Assembly: GCF_003385455.1 (NCBI RefSeq)
Contig: NZ_QNUF01000028.1
Span: 1 to 64,000 of the forward strand
DNA length: 64,000 bases
Direction of reading: 5' to 3'
Source of the DNA: Chryseobacterium rhizosphaerae
GTDB lineage: Bacteria > Bacteroidota > Bacteroidia > Flavobacteriales > Weeksellaceae
The translations under genes were made by a program, and so were the position numbers. The notes below the pieces were generated by a model that saw nothing but the letters and a program-made list of their open reading frames with translations, was not told the DNA's origin and searched no databases. Shown here one piece after another: positions 18,123 through 27,215 of this stretch (positions within the stretch are counted from its first letter, which is position 1; every line of letters starts with the position of its first letter).

Positions 18123-19208
18123 ATGATAAAAAGAGTTGCCCCAGGCATTGCTTTAAGCATTCTGCTACTGGCTGTTGGCTGTACCAAGAAAAAAGAGGAA
18201 AAAGAAGAAGCCTCTATTTATCCGGTAACGTCCCCGGTAGTCCAGGATACTGTAATTAATAAAGAATATGTTGCTCAGATCCAGTCAGTGAAGAACATTG
18301 AAATCCGGGCACAGGAAAAAGGTTTCCTTGAAAAGATTTTCGTAGACGAAGGACAGTATGTACAGGCCGGACAGACTTTATTCCGGATTATGCCTAAACT
18401 GTATCAGGCAGAGCTGCTAAAGGCACAGGCAGAAGTAGAACAGGCGTCTATTGAATTGAAAAATGCTAGTACACTGGCCAATAACAATATTGTGTCCAAA
18501 AACGAAAAGGCGATGGCAAAAGCTAAATTGGATGCTGCCAATGCAGAAATGAAGTTAGCACAAATCCATCTGTCATTTACAGATATCAAAGCTCCGTTTT
18601 CCGGGGTGATCAACAGAATCCCTCTAAAACTTGGAAGTTTGGTAGATGAGGGAGATCTTCTTACTTCATTATCAGATAATACCAATATTTATACTTACTT
18701 CAATGTTTCAGAACCTGAATATTTAAGCTACCAGACTCATGTGGCAGATCGTGGCAGCAATGAAGTGGCATTGATTACTGCTAATGGTGAAACCTATACC
18801 CATAAAGGAGAAATTCAGACTATCGAAGGAGAGTTTGATAATGAAACCGGAAATATTGCTTTCCGTGCAAAGTTTCCGAATCCGGAAAAACTGCTGAGAA
18901 ATGGGGAAACCGGTAAAGTTCAAATGGTAATGCCGGTTCACAATGCACTGATCATTCCTCAAAAAGCAACGTACGAGATTCAGGATCAGAAATATGTATT
19001 TGTCATTGATAAAAACGGAACCGCAAAATCCCGAAACATTAAAATTGCTTATGAACTTCCGGATCTCTATGTTGTAGCTTCCGGGCTGTCAAAAGGAGAT
19101 CAGATTCTTCTGGAAGGAGTTCAGAAAGTGAAAGACGACCAAAAGATAAAAACAAAATTCCAGGATCCTAAAAAGGTTCTTCAATCATTGAAATTAAAAG
19201 CAGAGTAG
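18123..19208 (+). CDS. RND efflux periplasmic adaptor (membrane fusion protein)
   Basis: A 361-aa lipoprotein (signal ending LLAVGC, Cys20). The biotinyl-lipoyl halves flank an alpha-hairpin (IEIRAQEKGFLEKIFVDEGQYVQAGQ at the N side; DIKAPFSGVINRIPLKLGSLVDEGD at the C side, quoted in part), followed by beta-barrel and membrane-proximal domains. This is the AcrA/MexA pattern. It links the inner-membrane RND pump to the outer-membrane channel encoded by the next two genes. Confidence 0.93.
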   Translation: MIKRVAPGIALSILLLAVGCTKKKEEKEEASIYPVTSPVVQDTVINKEYVAQIQSVKNIEIRAQEKGFLEKIFVDEGQYVQAGQTLFRIMPKLYQAELLKAQAEVEQASIELKNASTLANNNIVSKNEKAMAKAKLDAANAEMKLAQIHLSFTDIKAPFSGVINRIPLKLGSLVDEGDLLTSLSDNTNIYTYFNVSEPEYLSYQTHVADRGSNEVALITANGETYTHKGEIQTIEGEFDNETGNIAFRAKFPNPEKLLRNGETGKVQMVMPVHNALIIPQKATYEIQDQKYVFVIDKNGTAKSRNIKIAYELPDLYVVASGLSKGDQILLEGVQKVKDDQKIKTKFQDPKKVLQSLKLKAE

Positions 19209-19229
19209 TCTACTCTAAAATGAAGAAGT

Positions 19230-22200
19230 ATGTTTAAGAAATTCATTCGCAGACCTGTTCTGTCTATTGTAATCTCATTGATTATAGTATTTTTAGGGAT
19301 TCTGTCCTTAGTGAAACTTCCTGTGACGCAGTTTCCATCCATTTCTCCACCTAAAGTTAATATTACGGCAGAGTATCCGGGAGCCAACAACGAGCTACTG
19401 ATCAAATCCGTAGTGATTCCGTTGGAAAGAGGATTGAATGGTGTTCCCGGTATGAAATACATGACCTCGGATGCCGGAAATGATGGGGAAGCCTCTATTC
19501 AGATTGTATTTGATCTGGGTACAGACCCCAATGTTGCTGCCGTAAATGTACAAAACAGGGTATCTTCGGTAGTGAACAAATTACCTCCGCTGGTAGTACG
19601 TGAAGGGGTGAAAATTACCCGCGAAGAGCCCAATATGTTGATGTATATTAACCTCTACAGTGATGATCCCAAAGCTGACCAGAAATTCCTTTTCAACTAT
19701 GCAGATATCAATGTAATGTCTGAATTGAGAAGGGTAAGTGGAGTAGGTTTTGCTGATATCCTTGGAACCCGTGAATATGCAATGCGTATCTGGCTTAAAC
19801 CGGATAGGCTTACAGCATATAATATTTCGGCTGATGAAGTGATGGAATCACTGAATGAGCAGAGTTTGGAGGCTTCTCCCGGAAAAACAGGAGAAAGTTC
19901 AGGAAAACGTTCTCAGTCTTTTGAATATGTTTTAAAATATCCGGGACGTTTTAATAATGAAAAAGATTACGGAAATATTATTCTAAAGGCGAAACCTGAT
20001 GGAGAATCCGTAAGGTTAAAAGATGTCGCGGATATAGAGTTTGGAAGTTCCATGTATGATATTTATTCTACGTTAAATGGAAAACCTTCTGCAGCAATTA
20101 CGGTAAAGCAGTCCTATGGATCCAATGCTAGTGACGTTATCAAAAATGTAAAAGCATTGATGAAGGATCTTGAAAAAAATAACTTTCCAAAAGGAATGCA
20201 CTATGATATCAGCTATGATGTTTCCAGATTCCTGGATGCTTCTATGGAAAAAGTGATACATACCCTGTTTGAGGCATTTATATTGGTGGCTATTGTTGTA
20301 TTTCTTTTCCTTGGAGACTGGCGTTCAACGCTTATTCCTGCACTGGCAGTTCCTGTTTCACTGGTAGGTACATTTGCTGTAATGTCTGCATTTGGAATTA
20401 CCCTGAATATGATCTCACTCTTTGCCCTGGTAATGGCAATCGGGGTCGTAGTGGATGATGCGATTGTAGTGATTGAAGCCGTCCATGCCAAGATGGAAGA
20501 AAAACACCTTTCTCCTTTAAAAGCAACTGAAGAGGCGATGCATGAGATCAGTGGTGCTATTATCGCTATAACATTGGTAATGGCATCCGTATTCATCCCG
20601 ATTGCATTTATGTCCGGACCTGTTGGGGTATTTTATCGCCAGTTCTCTATTACAATGGCATCGTCTATTATTTTATCCGGAATTGTAGCGCTTACGCTGA
20701 CTCCTGCATTATGTGCTTTAATTCTGAGAAATAACCACGGAAAAGCTAAAAAGAAAACTCCGATTTCCATATTCCTGGATAAATTCAATAATATTTTTAC
20801 GAAAGGAGCCGGAAAATATGAGAAAATGCTTAATAAAACGGTTACGAAAAAAACAATTACGTTACCATTATTACTGGCTTTTTGTGCTTGTACTTATTTT
20901 CTCAGCAACTCCCTTCCTTCAGGATTTATTCCCGCGGAAGATCAGGGGATGATTTATGCAATTATCCAGACTCCACCAGGATCTACATTGGAAAGAACGA
21001 ATCAGATTGCAAAGGAACTTTTAAGAGAATCTGAAGATATTGACGGGGTACAGTCTGTTTCTTCACTGGCAGGATATGAAATTCTGACCGAAGGAACGGG
21101 ATCTAACTCGGGAACTTGTCTGATCAACCTTAAAAGCTGGGAAGAACGTAAAGAATCAGCCTCAGAAATTATTGAAAAACTTGAAGAAAAGGCTAAGAAT
21201 ATTCCTGGAGCCAATATTGAATTCTTCCAGCCACCTTCAGTTCCGGGTTATGGTGCTGCAGGAGGTTTTGAACTCCGTTTGCTGGATAAAGCAGGAAGTG
21301 GAGATTATCATAAAATGGAACAGGTAAGTAATGATTTTGTAAAAGAGCTTAAAAAGCGTCCGGAACTCGGTTCGGCATTTACGTTTTATTCTGCAAGTTT
21401 CCCTCAATATATGCTTAGAATAGATAATGACCTTGCGGAACAGAAAGGGGTGACCATTGAAAAGGCAATGGACAACTTATCAACCCTTATCGGTTCCAAC
21501 TATGAGACGAGTTTTATCCGTTTTGACAGACCTTACAAGGTAATTGTACAGGCAGGACCCCAGTATCGTGCGCTGCCAACAGATCTGTTGAAATTATATG
21601 TTAAAAATGATAAAGACCAGATGGTGCCATATTCAGATTTTATGAGACTTGAAAAAGTGTATGGATTATCTGAAATTACAAGACATAATATGTATAACTC
21701 GGCGGAAGTAAGTGGAACTCCGGCTCCCGGATACAGTAGTGGGCAGGCCATTAAAGCCATTCAGGAAGTTGCGGATAAAACACTTCCAAGAGGTTTTGGT
21801 ATAGACTGGGCAGGGATTTCTAAAGATGAAGTAAGCCGTGGAAATGAAGCTGTATTTATCTTTCTTGTGTGTTTAGGATTCGTTTACCTGATCCTTTCTG
21901 CACAGTATGAAAGTTTCATTCTTCCGTTACCGGTGATTCTATCTCTTCCGGTAGGTATTTTTGGAGCATTCTTATGCTTGAAGCTTTTAGGGCTGGAAAA
22001 CAATATCTATGCACAGGTTGCCATGGTAATGCTTATTGGGCTTCTGGGTAAAAATGCGGTACTGATTGTAGAATTTGCGGTACAGAAGAAAGCTGAAGAA
22101 GGTATTCCTGTAGCAAAAGCAGCGATTGAAGGTGCTGCAATCCGTTTCCGTCCTATCCTGATGACCTCATTTGCATTCGTTGCCGGGTTAATTCCGTTGG

Positions 22201-22421
22201 TAATTGCAACCGGACCTGGTGCAGTGGGTAACCGAACGATTGGTACTGCGGCCGCAGGAGGAATGTTGATAGGAACCATTTTCGGATTAATGATTATTCC
22301 GGGGTTATATTATATTTTCGGAACGATTGCGGATAAATCGAGATTGGCACGATATGAAGAGGAAAATCCTTTAACAGAACAAACTGAACCTTATGAACAT
22401 GATGGAAAATTTGAAGACTAA
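19230..22421 (+). CDS. RND multidrug efflux permease (HAE1 family)
   Basis: A 1063-aa inner-membrane pump with the standard two-repeat layout: 12 membrane helices and two large periplasmic loops. It starts MFKKFIRRPVLSIVISLIIV. The fourth-helix proton-relay motif GVVVDDAIVVIEAV and the second-half GLLGKNAVLIVEF are visible, as is AIRFRPILMTSFAF. The length is normal for AcrB relatives. The periplasmic adaptor ends 21 bases upstream, and the outer-membrane factor overlaps its 3' end by 29 bases. The substrates cannot be told from sequence. Confidence 0.95.
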   Translation: MFKKFIRRPVLSIVISLIIVFLGILSLVKLPVTQFPSISPPKVNITAEYPGANNELLIKSVVIPLERGLNGVPGMKYMTSDAGNDGEASIQIVFDLGTDPNVAAVNVQNRVSSVVNKLPPLVVREGVKITREEPNMLMYINLYSDDPKADQKFLFNYADINVMSELRRVSGVGFADILGTREYAMRIWLKPDRLTAYNISADEVMESLNEQSLEASPGKTGESSGKRSQSFEYVLKYPGRFNNEKDYGNIILKAKPDGESVRLKDVADIEFGSSMYDIYSTLNGKPSAAITVKQSYGSNASDVIKNVKALMKDLEKNNFPKGMHYDISYDVSRFLDASMEKVIHTLFEAFILVAIVVFLFLGDWRSTLIPALAVPVSLVGTFAVMSAFGITLNMISLFALVMAIGVVVDDAIVVIEAVHAKMEEKHLSPLKATEEAMHEISGAIIAITLVMASVFIPIAFMSGPVGVFYRQFSITMASSIILSGIVALTLTPALCALILRNNHGKAKKKTPISIFLDKFNNIFTKGAGKYEKMLNKTVTKKTITLPLLLAFCACTYFLSNSLPSGFIPAEDQGMIYAIIQTPPGSTLERTNQIAKELLRESEDIDGVQSVSSLAGYEILTEGTGSNSGTCLINLKSWEERKESASEIIEKLEEKAKNIPGANIEFFQPPSVPGYGAAGGFELRLLDKAGSGDYHKMEQVSNDFVKELKKRPELGSAFTFYSASFPQYMLRIDNDLAEQKGVTIEKAMDNLSTLIGSNYETSFIRFDRPYKVIVQAGPQYRALPTDLLKLYVKNDKDQMVPYSDFMRLEKVYGLSEITRHNMYNSAEVSGTPAPGYSSGQAIKAIQEVADKTLPRGFGIDWAGISKDEVSRGNEAVFIFLVCLGFVYLILSAQYESFILPLPVILSLPVGIFGAFLCLKLLGLENNIYAQVAMVMLIGLLGKNAVLIVEFAVQKKAEEGIPVAKAAIEGAAIRFRPILMTSFAFVAGLIPLVIATGPGAVGNRTIGTAAAGGMLIGTIFGLMIIPGLYYIFGTIADKSRLARYEEENPLTEQTEPYEHDGKFED

Positions 22422-23850
22422 AAATATAATCACAACCATTGCTTTATCTCTTGTTCTGGCAAGCTGTAAAGCTCCGATGGCGACAGTCATAAAAGATGAG
22501 GTTAAAGAGAATATACCTCAAAATTTTAACCAGGAAGAACAGCAGGATGCTAATAATAACAGCGGAACAACACCGTGGAGACAATTCTTTACTGATCCCA
22601 ATCTTGTAAATCTTATTGAAATCTCTCTAAAGAACAATCAGGAACTTCTGATCACGCTTCAGGAGATTGAAATTGCCAAGAGTGGTGTGTTAGCTAAAAA
22701 AGGAAAACTGAGCCCAACTGTTTCTGCCGGGATAGGTGCCGGGCTGAAAAAAGCCGGGCGCTATACCAGTGAAGGGGCAGGGGATGCCACAACAGAAATA
22801 GAACCGGGAAGAGAAATGCCGGATCCACTGGGGAATTTTGAAGGAGGATTAATGGCGAATTGGGAGATTGATATCTGGAAAAAGCTCAGAACCGAGAAAG
22901 AATCAGCTGTTGCTCACTACCTTTCTACAGTAGAGGGGAAAAATTTTGTGTTGTCTAATCTGATTGAAGAGGTAGCTGACAGTTATTATGAGTTGCTGGC
23001 TCTTGATAATCAGTTGGATATCATACAGCAGTACATTAAGCTTCAGCAAAAAGCTTTGGAAATTTCTAAAATCCAGAAGGAAGCTGCAGCGACAACAGAA
23101 TTGGCGGTGAAGAAGTTTGAAGCCGAACTGGCCAAGTCAAAAGCTGCAGAATATACGATCCGTCAGCAAATTACTGAAAAGGAAAACGGTATCAATGCTT
23201 TGCTAGGAAGATATCCACAGCCGATTGTAAGGACAAAAGAAAGTTTTATGTCTACAATTCCGCAGACGGTTTATACAGGAATTCCATCACAGTTGCTTTC
23301 CAACCGTCCGGATATAAAACGTGCAGAACTTGAATTGAAATCTTCAAAATTAGATGTGGAGGCAGCAAGAAAAGAGTTTTATCCTTCATTGGAAATATCT
23401 GCAACCCTGGGATTGGAGGCTTTTAAACCATCTTATTTGGTTAAAATGCCGGAATCTATCGCCTATAATCTTGTTGGAGAGATGGCTGGACCACTGATCA
23501 ACAAAAGTGCTATCAAAGCCAATTTCCAAACAGCTGATGCGAGACAGGTTCAGGCGCTGTATGAGTATGATAAAACGATTTTGAATGCGTATCTGGATGT
23601 TGCCAATATGATGTCCAGGATTAAGAATATAGACCAGTATTATCAATTAAAATCCCAGGAAACCAAAGCATTGGATCAATCCATAGATATTGCCAACCAA
23701 TTGTTCCGAAATTCCAGAGCAGATTATCTTGAAGTTCTGTTGAACCAAAGAGATGCACTGGATGCAAAAATGGAACTTATTGAAGCCAAGCAAAAACAGC
23801 TGAGTACAGTAGTAGATATCTATAAAAGTTTAGGTGGAGGCTGGAAATAA
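22393..23850 (+). CDS. Outer-membrane efflux channel lipoprotein (NodT/OprM type)
   Basis: A 485-aa lipoprotein (signal ending SLVLASC) with the TolC-like two-repeat helical barrel: PWRQFFTDPNLVNLIEISL, NWEIDIWKKLRTEKES, and the second-repeat landmark QLLSNRPDIKRAELEL. It completes the tripartite RND pump. Three in-frame ATGs (22393, 22399, 22402) are possible starts; all lie inside the 3' end of the permease gene, which implies translational coupling. Confidence 0.93.
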   Translation: MNMMENLKTKNIITTIALSLVLASCKAPMATVIKDEVKENIPQNFNQEEQQDANNNSGTTPWRQFFTDPNLVNLIEISLKNNQELLITLQEIEIAKSGVLAKKGKLSPTVSAGIGAGLKKAGRYTSEGAGDATTEIEPGREMPDPLGNFEGGLMANWEIDIWKKLRTEKESAVAHYLSTVEGKNFVLSNLIEEVADSYYELLALDNQLDIIQQYIKLQQKALEISKIQKEAAATTELAVKKFEAELAKSKAAEYTIRQQITEKENGINALLGRYPQPIVRTKESFMSTIPQTVYTGIPSQLLSNRPDIKRAELELKSSKLDVEAARKEFYPSLEISATLGLEAFKPSYLVKMPESIAYNLVGEMAGPLINKSAIKANFQTADARQVQALYEYDKTILNAYLDVANMMSRIKNIDQYYQLKSQETKALDQSIDIANQLFRNSRADYLEVLLNQRDALDAKMELIEAKQKQLSTVVDIYKSLGGGWK

Positions 23851-23884
23851 AAAACATCATAATTCAGTAAACAGTTAATGTTTG

Positions 23885-23916
23885 GGGCCAATTCTTTTTG
23901 GGATTGGCCCTTTTTG
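23885..23916 (+). terminator. Terminator of the RND operon
   Basis: GGGCCAAT and ATTGGCCC form an 8-bp stem with a 10-base loop, followed by five T residues. Confidence 0.85.
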
Positions 23917-24284
23917 TGTTTTGATGTGATCATTTTATAGGTATTTTAACCATGTATTATCCAGAGTACATTGAAAATTTATGGCCTAAATGATAGATTC
24001 CGGTACTTTTATCTCTACTTTCAATCATTAAAATAAATAAGATTCAAAACCTAGTTTATAAAATCTTATTCTCTTGTAAATCAGTAGAAAAGAAGATGCG
24101 TTTTTTTAAGTTTTTTAAGTTTTTGGGTCTTCTTTTTTAAGTTTTCAACCCTCCGGAGGCCCCTTGTTTTGATATTATATCAGGATAATAACTAATTTAG
24201 CTTCAGCGTTAGAGCAGATGGTAAAACCCATAAGGGAAATAGAGCCATTTTAAAATAAGGGACACAGTTTACATTAACAACATA
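23917..24284. other. Non-coding spacer between convergent genes
   Basis: About 370 bases without a credible gene. It contains a short low-complexity run in which the unit TTTTTTAAG recurs three times (about 24101-24142). I see no RNA gene. Confidence 0.5.
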
Positions 24285-26045
24285 TTAATCATTTTTTAAT
24301 TCATTATCCGTAGCGATTATATCGCTTTCCAATTCTTTATTGGAATTAAGCTTTTTCAAGAAAAATGAAGGGGAAACCCCGAATTTTTCTTGAAATTTTT
24401 TTGAAAAGCTTTGCGAATTACTGAATCCTGCCTTACTTGCAATATCCTGTATAGAGTATCTTCTACTCTTTTTACTTCCCCGCCAAAGATTCATGACATA
24501 ATTAAGCCTTAAATCATTGAGATAGGTTTTGAAATTTTGCTTTTTATAATGGTTGATAATTTTAGAAAGATAGGCGGTATTGGTTCCACACTGTAGTGAA
24601 AGGCTTTCCAGATTTACTTTTTTCTTTAAAAAGTCTTTATTCTTTTCAAACAGATCAAGTTCTTTAAGAACATTTTCTACAAGTTTTGGATTGATATCAA
24701 TATCATCAATATCATCCAGGATATCCGGTTCTGTATCAGAATCGGAATCAATATCATAAGCGTCTATAAATTCTGCTGTCACAGGATCTTCGTCAAGAAG
24801 TTCTTCATCTAAATCTTCACTACTCTTGATACTGATAAATTCTTTGTACAGTTTCTGGTATTTATTCCTTTTCTTAATTCCTTTATAGATAATGGATATA
24901 AGGAAAATAATAAGTCCAATTCCGATGGCAATACTGATCTTATATATGATCTTGCCCTTTTTTATCTTGTTTTCTAATATTGTTTTGGTTTCGATTAGTT
25001 TTTTATTATCAAACTCTTTGTGCATGGTGGAAAACAGGAGTTTGTAATCCTTTTCGTATTTAGCATCAATTGATAATAGTTTCTTTACGTATTCCAGCTC
25101 TTTGTCCTTATCACCGGTTTTCTCATAATACTTGATCAACATTTCAAACGCAGAACGGAATTTCGGGTCTATTTTCCCCGTTTTATCGTAGGCATCATCA
25201 ATCTGCTGTAAAAAAGTATACGCCTGCTTAGTATTACCCTGTTCCCAATAGCTGAGGGCAAGGTAAAGTTTATCCGTTAAATGCTGAAATTGGTCTGTGT
25301 ATAGCTTTTCTGCAGAAGTTATTTTTCTGATGGCTTCACTATAATTCTTATTGTAATATTCATCAACTCCTTCTGCTGCCAGAAAATAAGGGTAATATCC
25401 TGATTGGTTGGTGTTTTTAATAAAATCCATTCCTTCTTTTACTAAGGCGCTGTTATTGTCTCTTTTCAGATACCAATTGGTTTCAATAAGAGCAAGCTGT
25501 CCATATGTAAAATATAAGTGGGATTCTTCAGTATTTATTGATTTGAGATTCTTTAAGGCAGGTTTTAAGAGATTGTAGGCTCCATCATAATCTCCCATAT
25601 ACAATTTAACCCTTGCCAGAAAAGTAATTGATTTGTTGATGGCCAGCTGATTATTGGTTTTTGAAAGCATACTATATGCATTGATATAGTTATCCAGCGC
25701 TTCAGGATAATTTTCTATGCTTTCACCATTCATCCCCAACCACATATAAGCTTCTCCAATCAGCTTATCGTCTTTCAGCTCTTTTGCGGTTATTAAAAGA
25801 CTATCTAAGTAGTTCTTCTGATTTTTCGCCCCCATCAATGCCGCATTTTCATAGGCATCATAAAGTTTCTTAAATTCCTTATTTTTTTTAGAATTCTTTA
25901 TTTGAAGTGAAATTTTTTTCCATTTTTCTTCGTCACTGAGCGAATCTTTCGCTTTTTCCATTTTTTGTCCTCTTATTAATGAAGAACAAAAAATGCTCAG
26001 TATTAAGCATAATTGAAAAAGTGGTAGAAAATATATTTTTTTCAT
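24285..26045 (-). CDS. Membrane-anchored TPR / AraC-type transcriptional regulator
   Basis: A 586-aa protein with an N-terminal signal-like hydrophobic segment, TPR-type helical repeats over about residues 40-330 (for example AYMWLGMNGESIENYPEALDN), a transmembrane helix near 365-388 (IYKISIAIGIGLIIFLISII), an acidic linker, and a C-terminal AraC helix-turn-helix (SIQDIASKAGFSNSQSFSKK, then FGVSPSFFLKK). Sensing would occur outside the membrane with DNA binding in the cytoplasm. It is divergent from a small lipoprotein and lies upstream of the radical-SAM RiPP locus, which it might control; that link is inferred from position only. Confidence 0.85.
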   Translation of the reverse strand: MKKIYFLPLFQLCLILSIFCSSLIRGQKMEKAKDSLSDEEKWKKISLQIKNSKKNKEFKKLYDAYENAALMGAKNQKNYLDSLLITAKELKDDKLIGEAYMWLGMNGESIENYPEALDNYINAYSMLSKTNNQLAINKSITFLARVKLYMGDYDGAYNLLKPALKNLKSINTEESHLYFTYGQLALIETNWYLKRDNNSALVKEGMDFIKNTNQSGYYPYFLAAEGVDEYYNKNYSEAIRKITSAEKLYTDQFQHLTDKLYLALSYWEQGNTKQAYTFLQQIDDAYDKTGKIDPKFRSAFEMLIKYYEKTGDKDKELEYVKKLLSIDAKYEKDYKLLFSTMHKEFDNKKLIETKTILENKIKKGKIIYKISIAIGIGLIIFLISIIYKGIKKRNKYQKLYKEFISIKSSEDLDEELLDEDPVTAEFIDAYDIDSDSDTEPDILDDIDDIDINPKLVENVLKELDLFEKNKDFLKKKVNLESLSLQCGTNTAYLSKIINHYKKQNFKTYLNDLRLNYVMNLWRGSKKSRRYSIQDIASKAGFSNSQSFSKKFQEKFGVSPSFFLKKLNSNKELESDIIATDNELKND

Positions 26046-26212
26046 TCTAGAAAATTACAAAAATCACAAAAAAAACTCTAACAAAAATAGTGATTAATCT
26101 TTTAAAAATACAAAAAAGTAAAACATTGATATTTAGTTACTTATAATAATTGTGTGGTTGATTTTTTTATGATTTAATATATTTTTTTTAAGAAATGACA
26201 CTTGTTGATAAT

Positions 26213-26220
26213 TAAATTTG
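26213..26220 (+). promoter_or_regulatory. -7 promoter box
   Basis: TAAATTTG fits TAnnTTTG and lies 46 bases before the start of the small lipoprotein gene. A correctly spaced -33 element is not evident. Confidence 0.45.
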
Positions 26221-26265
26221 TAGTTTCGGCTACTAGGATTACATAAATTGTATAAAAAAACTGTT

Positions 26266-26532
26266 ATGACAAAAAGGATATTTCTACTAAGCATATTATA
26301 CGCATGTGCTATTGCATTTTTAACTGTATCGTGCAGACAGGATGATGACCAAGACCTCCCTGCACCAACAGCAAAAATGAAGCCAACAAGTAATTCTGAA
26401 GAGTTACAGAGAAGCAGTCCTATGAATGCGTCAGATTCTTTAATTATGAAAAATAGTTGGGAAAATACCGAAGAGTCTGCTTATGACGGAGGACCAAAAT
26501 CTCCACCAATTCCTCCAGTAAAAGTTCAGTAA
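26266..26532 (+). CDS. Small lipoprotein of unknown function
   Basis: An 88-aa protein with a lipoprotein signal (MTKRIFLLSILYACAIAFL, then TVSC; Cys23), an acidic patch after it (RQDDDQD), and a proline-rich end (GGPKSPPIPPVKVQ). I do not recognise the family. A TTG start 18 bases upstream is possible, but ATG 26266 gives the better signal peptide. It is divergent from the TPR/AraC regulator, with about 220 bases between starts, and is the nearest candidate target of that regulator. Confidence 0.6.
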   Translation: MTKRIFLLSILYACAIAFLTVSCRQDDDQDLPAPTAKMKPTSNSEELQRSSPMNASDSLIMKNSWENTEESAYDGGPKSPPIPPVKVQ

Positions 26533-26923
26533 GCTTAAAAAATAACTAATAACTATACGATGAATCACTTATTTCTACCCTTTCTTTTATTTGGGGTAAT
26601 TTCTTCTTGTTTTCATATGCAGAGAATAGCAGAAGTAATTACTTGTACAAATCGTTTATAACAGCCTTTAACATTCTTTTGAAAGACAAGATGGTTTACC
26701 CATACCTTGTTTATCTAACGTGAAAATTGCCAATCAGAATATACCCCTTAGACTAAGGGGGAATTGCTGAGCAAACTAACCAACAGATATACAACGTACA
26801 GCTGTTACCATCAGCATCAGCATAACCAACACAAACACTATAATAATTGCTCATTTTATAAATGAGGGGCGATTGCCATGTCCTTACTGATGGCATTTAT
26901 TTTATTAATCTTAAATTTTTTTT
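26533..26923. other. Spacer upstream of the RiPP precursor, with possible tiny genes
   Basis: About 390 bases. The plus strand has a 33-codon frame at 26560-26661 starting MNHLFLPFLLFGVISSC, which looks like a bare signal peptide. An 8-bp near-loopless inverted repeat CCCCTTAG/CTAAGGGG lies at 26744-26760 with no T tract on either side. A Cys-rich minus-strand frame is listed separately. The promoter of the precursor gene is presumably here, but I cannot place it with confidence. Confidence 0.35.
26753..26896 (-). CDS. Possible small Cys-rich peptide
   Basis: A 47-codon frame starting MPSVRTWQSPLIYKM, whose second half has four cysteines in a pattern of aromatic and small residues (SVCVGYADADGNSC, then TLYICW and LVC). 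An internal ATG would give 33 residues. It ends inside the CCCCTTAG inverted repeat. There is no recognisable ribosome site and no family match that I know, so it may be chance or a decayed peptide gene antisense to the RiPP leader region. Confidence 0.2.
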   Translation of the reverse strand: MPSVRTWQSPLIYKMSNYYSVCVGYADADGNSCTLYICWLVCSAIPP

Positions 26924-27151
26924 ATGAAAAAAAGAGTTAAACTAGTTTCAAACTTAGAGCACAAAAGCATTTTAAAAGAAACTATTCAATCTTCAGGTAC
27001 AGAGAAGATGGATCTGTACAAAGCTGTTTTCGGAGGAAAGGGGATCACCAATCCTGGAACCGGAATTGGACTGGATAATTGCAATGTTGCCGTTGAAGGC
27101 GGTGGCGGATCTGCAGCGTACAGTAAGTATGATCCATTTTTAAGAGTATAA
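26924..27151 (+). CDS. RiPP precursor peptide, likely triceptide type
   Basis: A 75-aa peptide immediately before a radical SAM/SPASM maturase (64 bases). The N-terminal half is a charged, helical leader (MKKRVKLVSNLEHKSILKE), then a glycine-rich linker (FGGKG, GTGIG, EGGGG). The C-terminal end contains aromatic-X-basic triplets Y66-S-K68 and F72-L-R74 as well as Y69-D-P. Three-residue cyclophane enzymes join an aromatic ring to the beta-carbon of the residue two positions on, so these triplets are the predicted sites. A single Cys53 lies in the linker. The function as precursor is inferred from size, position and the tail motif. Confidence 0.75.
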   Translation: MKKRVKLVSNLEHKSILKETIQSSGTEKMDLYKAVFGGKGITNPGTGIGLDNCNVAVEGGGGSAAYSKYDPFLRV

Positions 27152-27215
27152 GTACTCTTTTTATTCTCCATTAGCTAAAAACCGGCTAATGGAGAGTTTC
27201 TCTTAAATAAAATTT

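Noticed and set aside
24101..24142. Recurring TTTTTTAAG units, considered as a CRISPR-like or regulatory repeat
   Set aside because: The units are short, low-complexity and without spacers of constant length. No CRISPR array or cas gene is seen anywhere in the window.
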